This document shows, piece after piece, positions 15,389 through 25,776 of a DNA stretch of 37,887 nt. Source of the stretch: Streptomyces albus subsp. chlorinus. GTDB lineage: Bacteria > Actinomycetota > Actinomycetes > Streptomycetales > Streptomycetaceae. A program made the position numbers and the translations under genes. The notes below the pieces were generated by a model. That model made no database searches. It was not told the DNA's origin and was given only the letters and a program-made list of their open reading frames with translations. The stretch's first letter is position 1; the number at the start of each line of letters is the position of its first letter. Location: positions 2,548,971 through 2,586,857 of the forward strand of contig NZ_VJOK01000001.1 of NCBI RefSeq assembly GCF_013302895.1. Direction: 5' to 3'.

Positions 15389-16223
15389 TCACGGCACGTC
15401 GCCGGGACCGCGTACGTGTGAAGCGTGCCGCTGCTTCAGTGATGAGCCGGGCGGACCGCGCTTCACCGTACGATCTGGCGTGCAGCTGCTCGAAGGCTCC
15501 GGTGTAGGCGGCAACCAACGCGGGGTCCTCGAGCAACCGCCCGTGGTCTGCCCCTTCGCTGTACACCACTTCGGTCCCATCAGACATGGTCAGGATGACC
15601 ACGGAACCGCCCAGCATCGCGTGTTCCCGCGAGCCGAAGGGAAGCACGCGGAGGGAGTGCCGGTCGCACGCCGCCCTCAGAGCCAACAACTGCTCGCGCA
15701 TCGCGTCCTCCCCACCCACGGTGTGCAGCAGCACAGCTTGGTCCAGGATCAGACAGAGCTTCGGGGCGTCAGGCTTTTCCAACCGGGCCTGCCGTGCCAG
15801 GCGGAGACTGACACGTTCGTGGAGCAGGTCCGGATGTTCCAGCCCGACACCCAGCACCGCTCGGGCGTACGCCTCCGTCTGGAGGAGACCGGGCACCGTG
15901 TGCGAAACGTACTCCCGAATGGCGACTGCTTTGGCGGCCAGGTCGAAGAAGCGGCGCGACCAGCGCGGCGAGCCGTCGTAGACATACGGCCACAGCTCGG
16001 CGAGCTGTCCATCCGCCTCAAGCACCGTCTCCAGCGCATGCGTCAGCTCGGCCGAGGGCCGCGCACCGTATCCGCGCTCCAGTTGAGCGATGCGCGACTG
16101 GGTGACATAGACCCTCTCGGCCAGCTCCTTCTGGCTCCATCCGCGCTGCTTCCGCAACGTCCTCAGCCGTACACCGAACAGTGCGGCCTTCGTCTGCGGT
16201 GGCTTCACCTGGCTGCTGATCAC
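15330..16223 (-). CDS. XRE-family HTH regulator with DUF5753
   Basis: A 297-residue regulator. The HTH_XRE domain lies at about 15-70 (LRTLRKQRGWSQKELAERV and YVTQSRIAQLERG). DUF5753 follows from about 100 (YVSHTVPGLLQTEAYARAVL) to about 270 (VVYSEGADHGRLLEDPALV). Such proteins are abundant in Streptomyces and usually pair with a small DUF397 protein; several affect development or antibiotic synthesis. The final 30 residues are unusually Arg-rich (RTRSRRRAVTRTQSRQRAG), unlike normal family C-termini, and run over the truncated DUF397 frame, as if a deletion fused the gene to new sequence. It is transcribed divergently from the micro-ORFs at 16339. Confidence 0.88.
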   Translation of the reverse strand: MISSQVKPPQTKAALFGVRLRTLRKQRGWSQKELAERVYVTQSRIAQLERGYGARPSAELTHALETVLEADGQLAELWPYVYDGSPRWSRRFFDLAAKAVAIREYVSHTVPGLLQTEAYARAVLGVGLEHPDLLHERVSLRLARQARLEKPDAPKLCLILDQAVLLHTVGGEDAMREQLLALRAACDRHSLRVLPFGSREHAMLGGSVVILTMSDGTEVVYSEGADHGRLLEDPALVAAYTGAFEQLHARSYGEARSARLITEAAARFTRTRSRRRAVTRTQSRQRAGRHVRRRPGA

Positions 16224-16338
16224 ACGCGCCCCCAGCCATTACTTCCCGATTGGTACACCCTGATGCGCTGGTGAGACTACGACCAGTCACGCAGTCTGGA
16301 CGGACCGAATGGGCAACTCAGCAAGACAAGAGGCAGCT

Positions 16339-16497
16339 GTGGAAGTTCGTCCGTGCAAGGACTGCACGTGGTACCGCGCTCAGATCGAGGGTGCGGCGAA
16401 GTATCCGAGGGTCCGCGCCGATCTGGAGGCGCTCTTCGGCGCGCATCTGCGCCGCGCTCACAGCGACGCCGAACGCGCCGCGCGGCGAAGGGCGTGA
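16339..16497 (+). CDS. Small CxxC/HxxxxH protein
   Basis: A 52-residue protein with CKDC near the N-terminus and HLRRAH near the C-terminus, a Cys2-His2 arrangement that suggests a structural zinc site. The region between is helical and charged. The GTG at 16339 has AAGAGG 5 nt upstream; an ATG at 16309 would add 10 residues. Similar small Cys/His proteins occur beside XRE/DUF397 genes in streptomycetes. The stop overlaps the next start in GTGA (16494-16497). Confidence 0.55.
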   Translation: MEVRPCKDCTWYRAQIEGAAKYPRVRADLEALFGAHLRRAHSDAERAARRRA

Positions 16498-16745
16498 CGG
16501 TGTGGTCCGAGGGTGACCGGGTGCGGGACGAGAAGTCGGGCAAGGCCGGGACGGTCGTCCAGGTGACGGGCCCGCCGCCGTTCATCTACCGCGTCATGGT
16601 CGCGGCGCACGACGGCGGGCCGCCGATCATGATCTACCGCTACGGGCACCAGTTGCGCGAGGTCCGCCCGGCCCCGGGCGTCAGCTCCCCGTCCTCCCCC
16701 GCTTGGGGACGACGGCCTGGGCGAGGTCGTCCAGGGCGTCGGTGA
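16494..16745 (+). CDS. Small hypothetical protein, coupled
   Basis: An 83-residue frame starting VTVWSEGDRVRDEKSGKAGT, followed by VVQVTGPPPFIYRVMVAAHD and IYRYGHQLREVRP, a beta-rich pattern like a small SH3-like barrel. GAAGGG lies just upstream and the start overlaps the previous stop by 4 nt. The last 20 codons overlap the 3' end of the convergent FUSC gene and are low in protein character. I know of no function. Confidence 0.5.
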   Translation: MTVWSEGDRVRDEKSGKAGTVVQVTGPPPFIYRVMVAAHDGGPPIMIYRYGHQLREVRPAPGVSSPSSPAWGRRPGRGRPGRR

Positions 16746-19011
16746 GGAGTTCCGCGGTGCGCAGGGCGACGGGCGGGGGGTGGTCGGCCTGGTCCCACCA
16801 GCGGGTCAGGGCCTCGTGCACGCCGCTGAAGTCGACCGGTTCGCTCTCGCGGATGGCGGTGGCGGCGGCCGAGACCGCGGGGGCCAGGGCCGCGGAGAAG
16901 TCGGCCGCGCCGGTGTCGGGCGCGGCGTCGCGGTCGGGCAGGTGCGCCTCCAGCAGCATGGTGGCCCGCCCCAGGGTGACCAGTGCCGACTGGGCGTCCC
17001 CCGCGGCCCGCCGGGAGAGCGGGGAGAGGCCGCCGTGGTGGCGTACGGGCTCGGCCTCGGCGCGGCTGACGCTCTGCTCCCAGTTCTGGCGGGCGGCGCG
17101 GGTGTCCAGCAGGGCCTCGCGGACCTGGCGGGGGGCGGCGCGTTCGGCGGGCTGCGCGAAGGCGTCCATGACGGCGATGGCGTACCGTCCGGTGGCCGCC
17201 AGCCAGTCGGCGAGCCGGTCGCGCAGCAGCGGTGTCTCCCAGGCGGGGAAGAGCGCGTAGCTGAGCATGGCCAGCACCCCGCCCAGGGCGGTCAGCCCGA
17301 CCCGTTCGTAGGCGGTCTGGTACCAGTCGGCGCCCAGGATGCCGAGCAGGAAGACCACGTACGCGCCGGTGCACAGGGAGGCGATGGCGTACCCGGTGCT
17401 CATCAGCAGGTACTGGCAGCCGACGCTCACCACGGCCAGCGCGGCGCTCAGATACGGGCCGGGGCTCGCCAGTGCCATCACCGTCCCGGCGACGGCGACG
17501 CCCAGCAGCGTGCCGACGAACCGCCCCACGCCCCTCTCGTAGGTGCGGGAGAAGTCGGGCCGCAGCACCATCGCGGCGGTCAGCGGCACCCAGTAGCCGT
17601 GCGCGGGCGGCAGCGCCTCGCCGATCAGGTAGCCGACCGAGGCCACCCCGCTCACCCGCAGGGCGTGCCGCAGGATGGGCGACGTCCAGTGGAGTTCGCG
17701 GCGGAAGGCGCGGGCGGCCACCGGCACCAGTCCGATGAGGGTGGGCATGTGCAGATGCCGTTCGCGGGCCAGCGCGTGCCCCGCCGCGGGGGTGTGCTTG
17801 CCGCCCGCGGCCCTGCCCTGCTGGAGGCGGGCGGCCTCCGCCTCCTCGGCGGCGAGGTCCTCGGGGTCGGGGCCGTAGGGCCCGTCGAGGCTGGCGTCCA
17901 CCGTGCGCGGCCGGTCGGGGTGGCCGGGCCGGCGGCCCTCGCGGTCGGCCACGTGCCAGGTCACCCGGCCCCACAGCCCTCCACGGGTGACCTCCACCGG
18001 CTCCTGCGCGGCCTCGACGGCGTCGTCGGTGAGCGCGATCAGCCGCAGCCCCGCGCGCCGTGCGGGACCGGTCAGCACGGGCCCGCTCTTGGGCACCTGG
18101 AGCACGTCCAGCGCCTGGTCGGGCAGACGGACGCGTTCACCGCGGCGGATGGCGCGCGCGGTGGCGTCCAGCACGGTGGCCGCGGCGGCCAGCAGTTCGC
18201 GGACCCGGTCGCGTTCGGGCCCGACCATGGGCGCGCCGCCGACCACCGGGTCGGCGAGGGAGGCGAGCACCGGCCGGAACCGTTCGGCCAGCGCGCGGTA
18301 GCCGTGCAACTGGCGGGGCCGGCGCCGAGCCTGACGGGGGGTGACGGCGGCGGCGCTGCGGGCCTCGATCAGCGGTTCGGGGTCGAAGGGCGCCATCGGG
18401 TCGTGCCGCAGCCGGCGGGCGTAGTCCGCGACCCCGGCGAGCGCGTCCGCGAGCGCCTCACGCCGCTCGCCCCACGGTCTGATGGGGAAGAGCACGATCA
18501 GCCCGGCCTGCACCACCCCGCCCAGGGCGATCAGCGCGGCGTGGCTGAGCGCGCCCAGCGTGGAGGTGGGCAGGTGGACGGTGATGAGCATGACGGAGAT
18601 GTTGAACGCGGCCACCACCCCCGAGGTGGGCCCTATCCCCCACGCCATCCCCGCCAGGAACGCCCACAGCGCCAGCAGCAGCACGAACGCCCACGGCCAG
18701 GCGACCAGCAGGTAGCCGAGGAAGGTGGACAGCGCCAGCCCCGTGGAGGCGGCCAGCGCCAGCACCGGACGGGGCCGCCAGCTGCGCTGGAAGGTGGCGA
18801 TGCCGGAGGCGAAGGCGCCGAACGCACTGGAGACGGCGAGTTGCGGCGTGCCGATCCACAGCGCCAGCCCGACCACGACCGCCAGGCCGCACGCGCCGCG
18901 CACCGCCAGCAGCGGCGTCAGCGACGCACGCTCCACGGTCAGCCCGCTGCGGGCGGTCTCCTTGAGCGCCCGCAGCCAGCGCACGGGGGCGGCCTTCACA
19001 TTTCCGAACAT
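16681..19011 (-). CDS. FUSC-family integral membrane protein
   Basis: A 776-residue protein with two membrane blocks, about residues 35-180 and 445-590, separated by a large cytoplasmic region and followed by a helical C-terminal domain. The second block contains GYWVPLTAAMVLRPDFSRTY and GRFVGTLLGVAVAGTVMALA, the hallmark of the FUSC/aromatic-acid-exporter group (fusaric acid resistance, YccS/AaeB). Such proteins are thought to export aromatic carboxylates; the substrate here is unknown. The central loop has a Gly/Ala/acidic insertion near residues 370-400. It is a single-gene unit, convergent with the small ORF at 16494. Confidence 0.87.
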   Translation of the reverse strand: MFGNVKAAPVRWLRALKETARSGLTVERASLTPLLAVRGACGLAVVVGLALWIGTPQLAVSSAFGAFASGIATFQRSWRPRPVLALAASTGLALSTFLGYLLVAWPWAFVLLLALWAFLAGMAWGIGPTSGVVAAFNISVMLITVHLPTSTLGALSHAALIALGGVVQAGLIVLFPIRPWGERREALADALAGVADYARRLRHDPMAPFDPEPLIEARSAAAVTPRQARRRPRQLHGYRALAERFRPVLASLADPVVGGAPMVGPERDRVRELLAAAATVLDATARAIRRGERVRLPDQALDVLQVPKSGPVLTGPARRAGLRLIALTDDAVEAAQEPVEVTRGGLWGRVTWHVADREGRRPGHPDRPRTVDASLDGPYGPDPEDLAAEEAEAARLQQGRAAGGKHTPAAGHALARERHLHMPTLIGLVPVAARAFRRELHWTSPILRHALRVSGVASVGYLIGEALPPAHGYWVPLTAAMVLRPDFSRTYERGVGRFVGTLLGVAVAGTVMALASPGPYLSAALAVVSVGCQYLLMSTGYAIASLCTGAYVVFLLGILGADWYQTAYERVGLTALGGVLAMLSYALFPAWETPLLRDRLADWLAATGRYAIAVMDAFAQPAERAAPRQVREALLDTRAARQNWEQSVSRAEAEPVRHHGGLSPLSRRAAGDAQSALVTLGRATMLLEAHLPDRDAAPDTGAADFSAALAPAVSAAATAIRESEPVDFSGVHEALTRWWDQADHPPPVALRTAELLTDALDDLAQAVVPKRGRTGS

Positions 19012-19167
19012 GCCGCCGAGGTTACCGGCTGGCGCCTGGCCCGAACGTCCTGGTGAGGGGCGCTTTTCCTGCCCGCCGCAGCGGCGGTCAGCAACGGCGG
19101 CGGTCCGCCACGGCGGCGGAAACGGGACCAGGGGCGCCCCTTCGGGGTCCCCGGAGGGGGAACCGTC

Positions 19168-20664
<1,497 letters not shown>

Positions 20665-20763
20665 GGGGAGGGGACCTTTCTTGGGACGGGGTGGTGCTCG
20701 CTCACAGAGTCCGCTGCGGGGTCACGCGGGGCGCCGGAGGAGTCGCGAGGGGTGCCGCGGGGG

Positions 20764-22650
20764 TCACAGGTACCGCCGCTGGTGGGCACGGTGCCGTTCG
20801 TACTCCGCGCGGGCCGCGCGGGCGGCCGGGCGCCGCGAGGTCTCGGCGACGGCCACGTCCCACCAGGCCGCGGCACCGGGCGCGGGGACGGCCGGGTCGG
20901 TGTCGGTCTCGACGTACACGCAGGTGGGCCGGTCCGAGGCGCGGGCGGCGGCCAGCGCCTCGCGGAGCTGGTCGAAGGTGGCGGCCCGGTGCACCTCCAT
21001 GCCGAGCGAGGCGGCGTTGGCGGCCAGGTCGACGGGGAGCGGGGCGCCGGTGTAGCCGCCGTCGGCGTCGCGGAACCGGTAGGCGGTGCCGAAGCGTTCG
21101 GCGCCGGTCTGCTCGGAGAGGGCGCCGATGGAGGCGTAGCCGTGGTTCTGGACGAGCACCACGTTGATGTTGACGCCCTCCTGGACGGCGGTGACGATCT
21201 CGGTGGGCAGCATCAGGTAGGTGCCGTCGCCCACCAGCGCCCACACGGGGCGGTCGGGGGCGGCCATCCGCACGCCGATGGCGGCCGGGATCTCGTAGCC
21301 CATGCACGAGTAGCCGTACTCGACGTGGTACTGGCGCGGCGAGCGGGCGCGCCAGAGCTTGTGCAGGTCGCCGGGCATCGATCCGGCGGCGTTGACGATG
21401 ACGTCCTCGTCGCCGACGACGGAGTCGAGCGCGCCGAGCACCTGGGTCTGGGAGGGGCGGGCCTTCTCCTCCAGCGGGTGCGGTGCGAACGCCTCGGCGA
21501 CGGTGCGCTCCCACGCCTCCTTGCCGCGGGCGCGGGCCGCCTCGTAGTCGGGGGAGACGCGGTGCCCGCGCAGCGCCCCGGTCAGCGCCGCCAGCCCGGC
21601 CCGCGCGTCGGCGACGACGGCGAGCGCGCCCATCTTGTGGCTGTCCGAGGCGGTGATGTTGAGGTTGACGAAGCGGGCGGTGGGCGCGAAGAGGGTGCCG
21701 GAGGCAGTGGTGAAGTCGCTCCAGCGGGTGCCGACGCCGATCAGCAGGTCGGCGTCGCGGGCCAGTTCACCGGCGGCGGCGGTGCCGGTGTGGCCGAGGC
21801 CGCCGACGTCGCAGGGGTGGTCGTGGCGGAGCGAGCCCTTGCCCGCCTGGGTGGAGGCGACGGGGATGCCGGTGGCGTCCGCGAGGGCGCGCAGCGCGTC
21901 CTCGGCCTCGCTGTGGTGGACGCCGCCGCCCGCGACCAGCAGCGGCCGGCGCGCGGCCCGTACCGCCTCGGCGGCCCGCGCCAGCACCTCGGGTTCGGGC
22001 GCGGGGCGGCCGATGCGCCAGATCCGGTCGGCGAAGAACTCCTCGGGCCACTCGTGCGCCTCGGTCTGCACGTCCTGCGGCAGGGCCAGGGTGACGGCGC
22101 CGGTCTCGGCCGGGTCGGTGAGCACCCGCATCGCGCCGAGCGCGGCGGGGACCAGCGCCTCGGGGCGCGCCACCCGGTCGAAGTAGCGGGAGACCGGGCG
22201 CAGCGCGTCGTTGACGGAGATGTCACCCGCGTACGGCACCTCCAGCTGCTGGAGGACCGGGTCGGGAACGCGGGTGGCGAAGATGTCGCCGGGCAGCAGC
22301 AGGACGGGCAGCCGGTTGACGGTGGCCAGCGCGGCGCCGGTGACCAGGTTGGTGGCGCCCGGCCCGATGGAGGTGGTGACGGCCTGCGCCGAGAGCCTGC
22401 CCCGCTGCCGGGCGAAGCCGACTGCGGCGTGCACCATGGCCTGTTCGTTGCGGCCCTGGTGGAAGGGGAGCGGGGCGCCGGGCCCCTGTCCGCTCTCGAC
22501 GAGGGCCTGGCCGAGCCCGGCGACGTTGCCGTGGCCGAAGATGCCCCAGCAGGCGTCGATCAGCCGGTGCCGCACCCCGTCGCGCTCGGTGTACTGGGCG
22601 GCGAGGAAGCGCACGAGCGCCTGCGCGACGGTCAGCCTGATGGTGCTCAT
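20764..22650 (-). CDS. iolD: 3D-(3,5/4)-trihydroxycyclohexane-1,2-dione hydrolase IolD
   Basis: A 628-residue ThDP-dependent enzyme that opens the ring of trihydroxycyclohexanedione to 5-deoxyglucuronate. The N-terminal pyrimidine-binding domain includes HQGRNEQAMVHAAVGFARQ with the ThDP-activating Glu near residue 69 and TTSIGPGATNLVTGAALAT. The C-terminal domain has the cofactor motif GDGTYLMLPTEIVTAV ending in VVLVQN (about 470-500). Length matches the family. The start ATG overlaps the iolB stop (ATGA, 22647-22650), so the two are coupled. Confidence 0.96.
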   Translation of the reverse strand: MSTIRLTVAQALVRFLAAQYTERDGVRHRLIDACWGIFGHGNVAGLGQALVESGQGPGAPLPFHQGRNEQAMVHAAVGFARQRGRLSAQAVTTSIGPGATNLVTGAALATVNRLPVLLLPGDIFATRVPDPVLQQLEVPYAGDISVNDALRPVSRYFDRVARPEALVPAALGAMRVLTDPAETGAVTLALPQDVQTEAHEWPEEFFADRIWRIGRPAPEPEVLARAAEAVRAARRPLLVAGGGVHHSEAEDALRALADATGIPVASTQAGKGSLRHDHPCDVGGLGHTGTAAAGELARDADLLIGVGTRWSDFTTASGTLFAPTARFVNLNITASDSHKMGALAVVADARAGLAALTGALRGHRVSPDYEAARARGKEAWERTVAEAFAPHPLEEKARPSQTQVLGALDSVVGDEDVIVNAAGSMPGDLHKLWRARSPRQYHVEYGYSCMGYEIPAAIGVRMAAPDRPVWALVGDGTYLMLPTEIVTAVQEGVNINVVLVQNHGYASIGALSEQTGAERFGTAYRFRDADGGYTGAPLPVDLAANAASLGMEVHRAATFDQLREALAAARASDRPTCVYVETDTDPAVPAPGAAAWWDVAVAETSRRPAARAARAEYERHRAHQRRYL

Positions 22651-23588
22651 CGCTCACCCTGCCCTTCCTGCGAGCCCCCTCGCGCCTGTGCGGACTTTGC
22701 GGATTCCTTCGCCTCGTACAGCGGAAGCCTTGGATCCACAGGTGTATCGGCCCACGTGCCACGAATCCACGCGTGGTCTGGATGGTCGCAGATAAGCCAC
22801 GCGCGATCCACCCCCGGTCCGGCCATCACGTTGAGGTAGTACATGTCGTGCCCGGGCGCGGCCATGGAGGGGCCGTGCCAGCCGTCGGGGATCAGCACGG
22901 CGTCGCCGCCGCGCACCTCGGCGAGCACATCGGTGCCGCCGCCGTGGCCGCTGGGCGTCACCCGCTGATAGCCGACGCCCTCGGTGGTGCCGTGCGGGGC
23001 GATCTCGTAGTAGTAGATCTCCTCCAGTTCGCTCTCCGCCCCCTCGCGGTGCTCGTCGTGCTTGTGCGGCGGGTAGGAGGACCAGTTGCCGCCGGGGGTG
23101 AGGACCTCGACGGCGATGAGCTTGTCCGCCTCGAACACCCCGGCGGCGGCGAAGTTGTTGACCTGCCGCGAGCACTGCCCGCTGCCGCGCAGTTCGACGG
23201 GGACGTCCTCGGCAGCGCCGTAGCGGACCGGCAGCCTCCGGGTGCAGCGCGCGCCCGTCAGCGCGAACCGGCCGCCCGCCGCGCTGGAGAGCCTCAACTC
23301 CGCGTCGCGCGGCACATAGGCGAAGTCGCTGACGGCGGTGAAGACGCTCTCCCTGCCGTGCAGGCGCAGCCGGGTGCCCTCGGCCTCGACCGTGCAGCCC
23401 CCGGACAGGGGCAGCACGATCCACTCGCTCCCGCCGGTCGCCATCGTGTGCGAGCCGCCGGGGGGAAGCTCCAGCACGCGCAGCGAGGAGTGGTCCCAGC
23501 CCGCGCTCTCGGGGCGGATGTCGAGGGCGTACGGGCCGGATGCGGCACGGCCCGCCCGCAGGTGGAAGCGGTCGGTGGTGTTCGTCAT
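22647..23588 (-). CDS. iolB: 5-deoxy-glucuronate isomerase IolB
   Basis: A 313-residue cupin-fold isomerase that converts 5-deoxyglucuronate to 2-deoxy-5-keto-gluconate. Metal-binding residues lie in SSYPPHKHDEHREG and ELEEIYYYEI, with a further His in PDGWHGPSMAAPGHDMYYLN; this is the standard IolB pattern. The ATG at 23588 follows GAGAAGGGG. The C-terminus is extended by a Ser/Ala/Gly-rich tail (KESAKSAQARGGSQEGQ). It is coupled to iolD downstream and starts 23 bp after the Cgl0159-like gene. Confidence 0.95.
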   Translation of the reverse strand: MTNTTDRFHLRAGRAASGPYALDIRPESAGWDHSSLRVLELPPGGSHTMATGGSEWIVLPLSGGCTVEAEGTRLRLHGRESVFTAVSDFAYVPRDAELRLSSAAGGRFALTGARCTRRLPVRYGAAEDVPVELRGSGQCSRQVNNFAAAGVFEADKLIAVEVLTPGGNWSSYPPHKHDEHREGAESELEEIYYYEIAPHGTTEGVGYQRVTPSGHGGGTDVLAEVRGGDAVLIPDGWHGPSMAAPGHDMYYLNVMAGPGVDRAWLICDHPDHAWIRGTWADTPVDPRLPLYEAKESAKSAQARGGSQEGQGER

Positions 23589-23611
23589 GTGCAGCCCCTT
23601 CTCGGCCGGCC

Positions 23612-24499
23612 TCAGAGCAGGCCGACGGCGGTGTCCACGGCCGCGCTCACGTCGCCGTCGGCCGGATAGAGCAGCGAGCGCCCGACGACGAGTCCGCGCA
23701 CGGTCGGCAGGCTCAGCGCCTTGCGCCACTTCTCGTAGGTGCCCTCCTGGTCGCCGTGCACCTCGCCGCCGAGCAGCACGACGGGCAGCGAGGAGGTCTC
23801 GCACACCCATGCCATGTCGTCGGGGTCGGTGGTCACCGGCAGTTTGAGCCAGGTGTAGGCGGAGGTGCCGCCGAGCCCGGAGGCGATGGCGACGGAGCGG
23901 GCGACGGCGGGCCCGCTCAGGTCGGTGGTCACCCTGCCCTCCACCCGGCTGGTGAGGAACGGTTCGACGAAGACGGGCAGCCGGCGGGCGGCCATCTCGT
24001 CGATGGCGCGCGCGGTGGCGTGCAGGGTGCGCAGCGAGCCGGGGTCGTCGTAGTCGATGCGCAGCAGCAGCTTGCCCCCGTCGAACCGCAGCCGCTCGAT
24101 GTCCTCGGCGCGGTGCCCGGTGAAGCGGTCGTCCAGTTCGAAGGAGGCACCGGCCAGCCCGCCCCGGTTCATGGAGCCGAGCGCCACCTTGCCCTCGAGC
24201 GCGCCGAGCAGCAGCAGGTCCTCCAGGACGTCGGCGGTGGCCAGCACCCCGTCCACCCCGGGCCGGGAGAGGGCCAGCACGAGGCGTTCCAGGAGTTCCG
24301 CCCGGTTGGCCATGGCGAGCCGGTCGCCGCCGACGGCCAGCGCGCCGCGCGCCGGATGGTCGGCGGCCACGATCATCAGCCGCTCGCTGTCGTCCACCAG
24401 CGGTCGGCGCGCGCGGCGCGCGGCGGCCTCGGCGATGGCCTCCGGATGCCGGGTGCGCACGGACGCCAGCTCGGAGATGCTGACACTGCGGGTGGTCAA
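23612..24499 (-). CDS. Cgl0159-like (beta/alpha)8 aldolase-fold protein
   Basis: A 295-residue protein of the Cgl0159/DeoC-like TIM-barrel family often annotated as an aldolase in actinobacterial iol clusters. Landmarks are RLMIVAADHPARGALAVG (about 42-59), GVLATADVLEDLLLLGAL, GSMNRGGLAGASFELDDRFT, KLLLRIDYDDPGS with a candidate Schiff-base Lys, and LVVGRSLLYPADGDV near the end. Position between iolC and iolB suggests that it cleaves 2-deoxy-5-keto-gluconate 6-phosphate, the IolJ role. The start is taken as TTG at 24499 because related proteins begin at this point; a GTG at 24486 is the alternative. It follows iolC after 98 bp. Confidence 0.85.
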   Translation of the reverse strand: MTTRSVSISELASVRTRHPEAIAEAAARRARRPLVDDSERLMIVAADHPARGALAVGGDRLAMANRAELLERLVLALSRPGVDGVLATADVLEDLLLLGALEGKVALGSMNRGGLAGASFELDDRFTGHRAEDIERLRFDGGKLLLRIDYDDPGSLRTLHATARAIDEMAARRLPVFVEPFLTSRVEGRVTTDLSGPAVARSVAIASGLGGTSAYTWLKLPVTTDPDDMAWVCETSSLPVVLLGGEVHGDQEGTYEKWRKALSLPTVRGLVVGRSLLYPADGDVSAAVDTAVGLL

Positions 24500-24597
24500 G
24501 GCGGGCTCGCTTTCGGAACGTCGGGGGGTGGCGTGGAGCCCCGGGCGGCGGCTGCGCGTGGACGCTGGACGGGCCGCCGGGCGGGGCCGCCGCGCGG

Positions 24598-25776
24598 TCA
24601 GGAGCGCAGCAGGTCCTCGACCTCGGGCGCGGTCGGCATGGCGGAGGAGCAGGCGAGCCGCGAGGCGACCAGCGCCCCGGCCGCGTTGGCGTACCGCATC
24701 ACGTACTCCAGTTCCCATCCGGCCAGCAGCCCGTGGCACAGGGCACCGCCGAACGCGTCGCCCGCGCCCAGCCCGTTGACGACCCGCACCGGGTGCGGCG
24801 GCACCTCCGCGACGCCGCCGTCCTCGTGCATCGCGAGCACGCCTTCGGGGCCCTGTTTGACGACGGCCAGTTCGACGCCGGCCGCCAGCAACGCCTCGGC
24901 GCAGGCGCCAGGCTCGCGCTCCCCGGTGGCGACCTCGCACTCCTCCAGGTTGCCGACGGCGACGGTGGCGTGCGCGAGGGCGGCGCGGTAGTGGGGGCGG
25001 GCGGCCTCGGCGGCCTCGGCCGCGGTGCGGTCCCCGTCGCGGCCCGCGCCCCAGAAGGCGGGCCGCCAGTCGAGGTCGAAGACGGTGGCGGTCGCCGCCC
25101 GGGGTGCGGTCACCGTCCCGGTGGCGGCCACCGTCCCGGATCCGGTCGCCGCACCGGAGGCGGTCGCCGCCCCGGGTGCGGCCGTCCCTCCGGAGACGGT
25201 CGCCGCCCCGGAGGCGGAGGCCGAGGCCGCCCCGGGCGCGGAGGCCGCCTCGGCCTCTCCCGCGCCGCTTCCCGCGTCCGCGCGGCTCCCCCCGCCCGTG
25301 CCGCGGGCGGCGAGCGCGGCGAGGGTGGCGCCGCGGCTGGGCTCCTCGCACAGCCCGGTGCCGGTCATCCAGAAGATCCGGGCGGCGGCGATGCCGTCGA
25401 GATCCAGCTCGCCTTCGTGGATCTCCAGGTCGGGGGCCTTGGGCTGCCGGTAGAAGTAGAGCGGGAAGTCGTCGGGCGGGAAGATCTCGCAGAACGTCAC
25501 CGGGGTCGGGTACCGCCGCACGGGCGTCACCCACCGGTCGTCCACGCCGAAGCCGCGCAGCGCCTCATGGCAGTAGAGGCCGAACGGGTCGTCGCCGGTG
25601 CGGGTCACCACCGCGGTGGAGCGGCCGAGCCGGGAGGCGGCGACGGCCACGTTGGTGGCGGAGCCGCCCAGGAACTTGCCGAAGCTCTCGACGTGCTGGA
25701 GCGGCACGCCCGCCTGGAGGGGGTAGATGTCCACTCCGATGCGGCCCATGGTGACCACGTCGTGCGGCTCGGTCAT
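24598..25776 (-). CDS. iolC: 5-dehydro-2-deoxygluconokinase IolC, with low-complexity insert
   Basis: A 392-residue PfkB-family sugar kinase that phosphorylates 2-deoxy-5-keto-gluconate. Typical parts are VTMGRIGVDIYPLQAGVPLQ (about 8-27), FGKFLGGSATNVAVAASRLG, FDLDWRPAFWG and the anion hole and catalytic Asp in VNGLGAGDAFGGALCHGLL. Between ALAARG (about 158) and ATVFDLDW (about 229) lies a stretch of roughly 70 residues of Gly, Ala, Ser and Thr, encoded by a repeating GCGGCGACC-like unit, that is absent from ordinary IolC (about 320-340 residues). It sits in a surface position and need not destroy activity. ATG 25776 follows GGGAG and is the first gene of the minus-strand iol cluster. Confidence 0.93.
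   Translation of the reverse strand: MTEPHDVVTMGRIGVDIYPLQAGVPLQHVESFGKFLGGSATNVAVAASRLGRSTAVVTRTGDDPFGLYCHEALRGFGVDDRWVTPVRRYPTPVTFCEIFPPDDFPLYFYRQPKAPDLEIHEGELDLDGIAAARIFWMTGTGLCEEPSRGATLAALAARGTGGGSRADAGSGAGEAEAASAPGAASASASGAATVSGGTAAPGAATASGAATGSGTVAATGTVTAPRAATATVFDLDWRPAFWGAGRDGDRTAAEAAEAARPHYRAALAHATVAVGNLEECEVATGEREPGACAEALLAAGVELAVVKQGPEGVLAMHEDGGVAEVPPHPVRVVNGLGAGDAFGGALCHGLLAGWELEYVMRYANAAGALVASRLACSSAMPTAPEVEDLLRS

Noticed and set aside
12515..16680. A genomic island bounded by a tRNA or integrase
   Set aside because: Pseudogenes and orphan genes are present, but I found no integrase, transposase, tRNA gene or flanking repeats.
16780..19056. A 758-codon plus-strand frame opposite the FUSC gene
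   Set aside because: Shadow of a membrane-protein gene; no domain and shadow-type composition.
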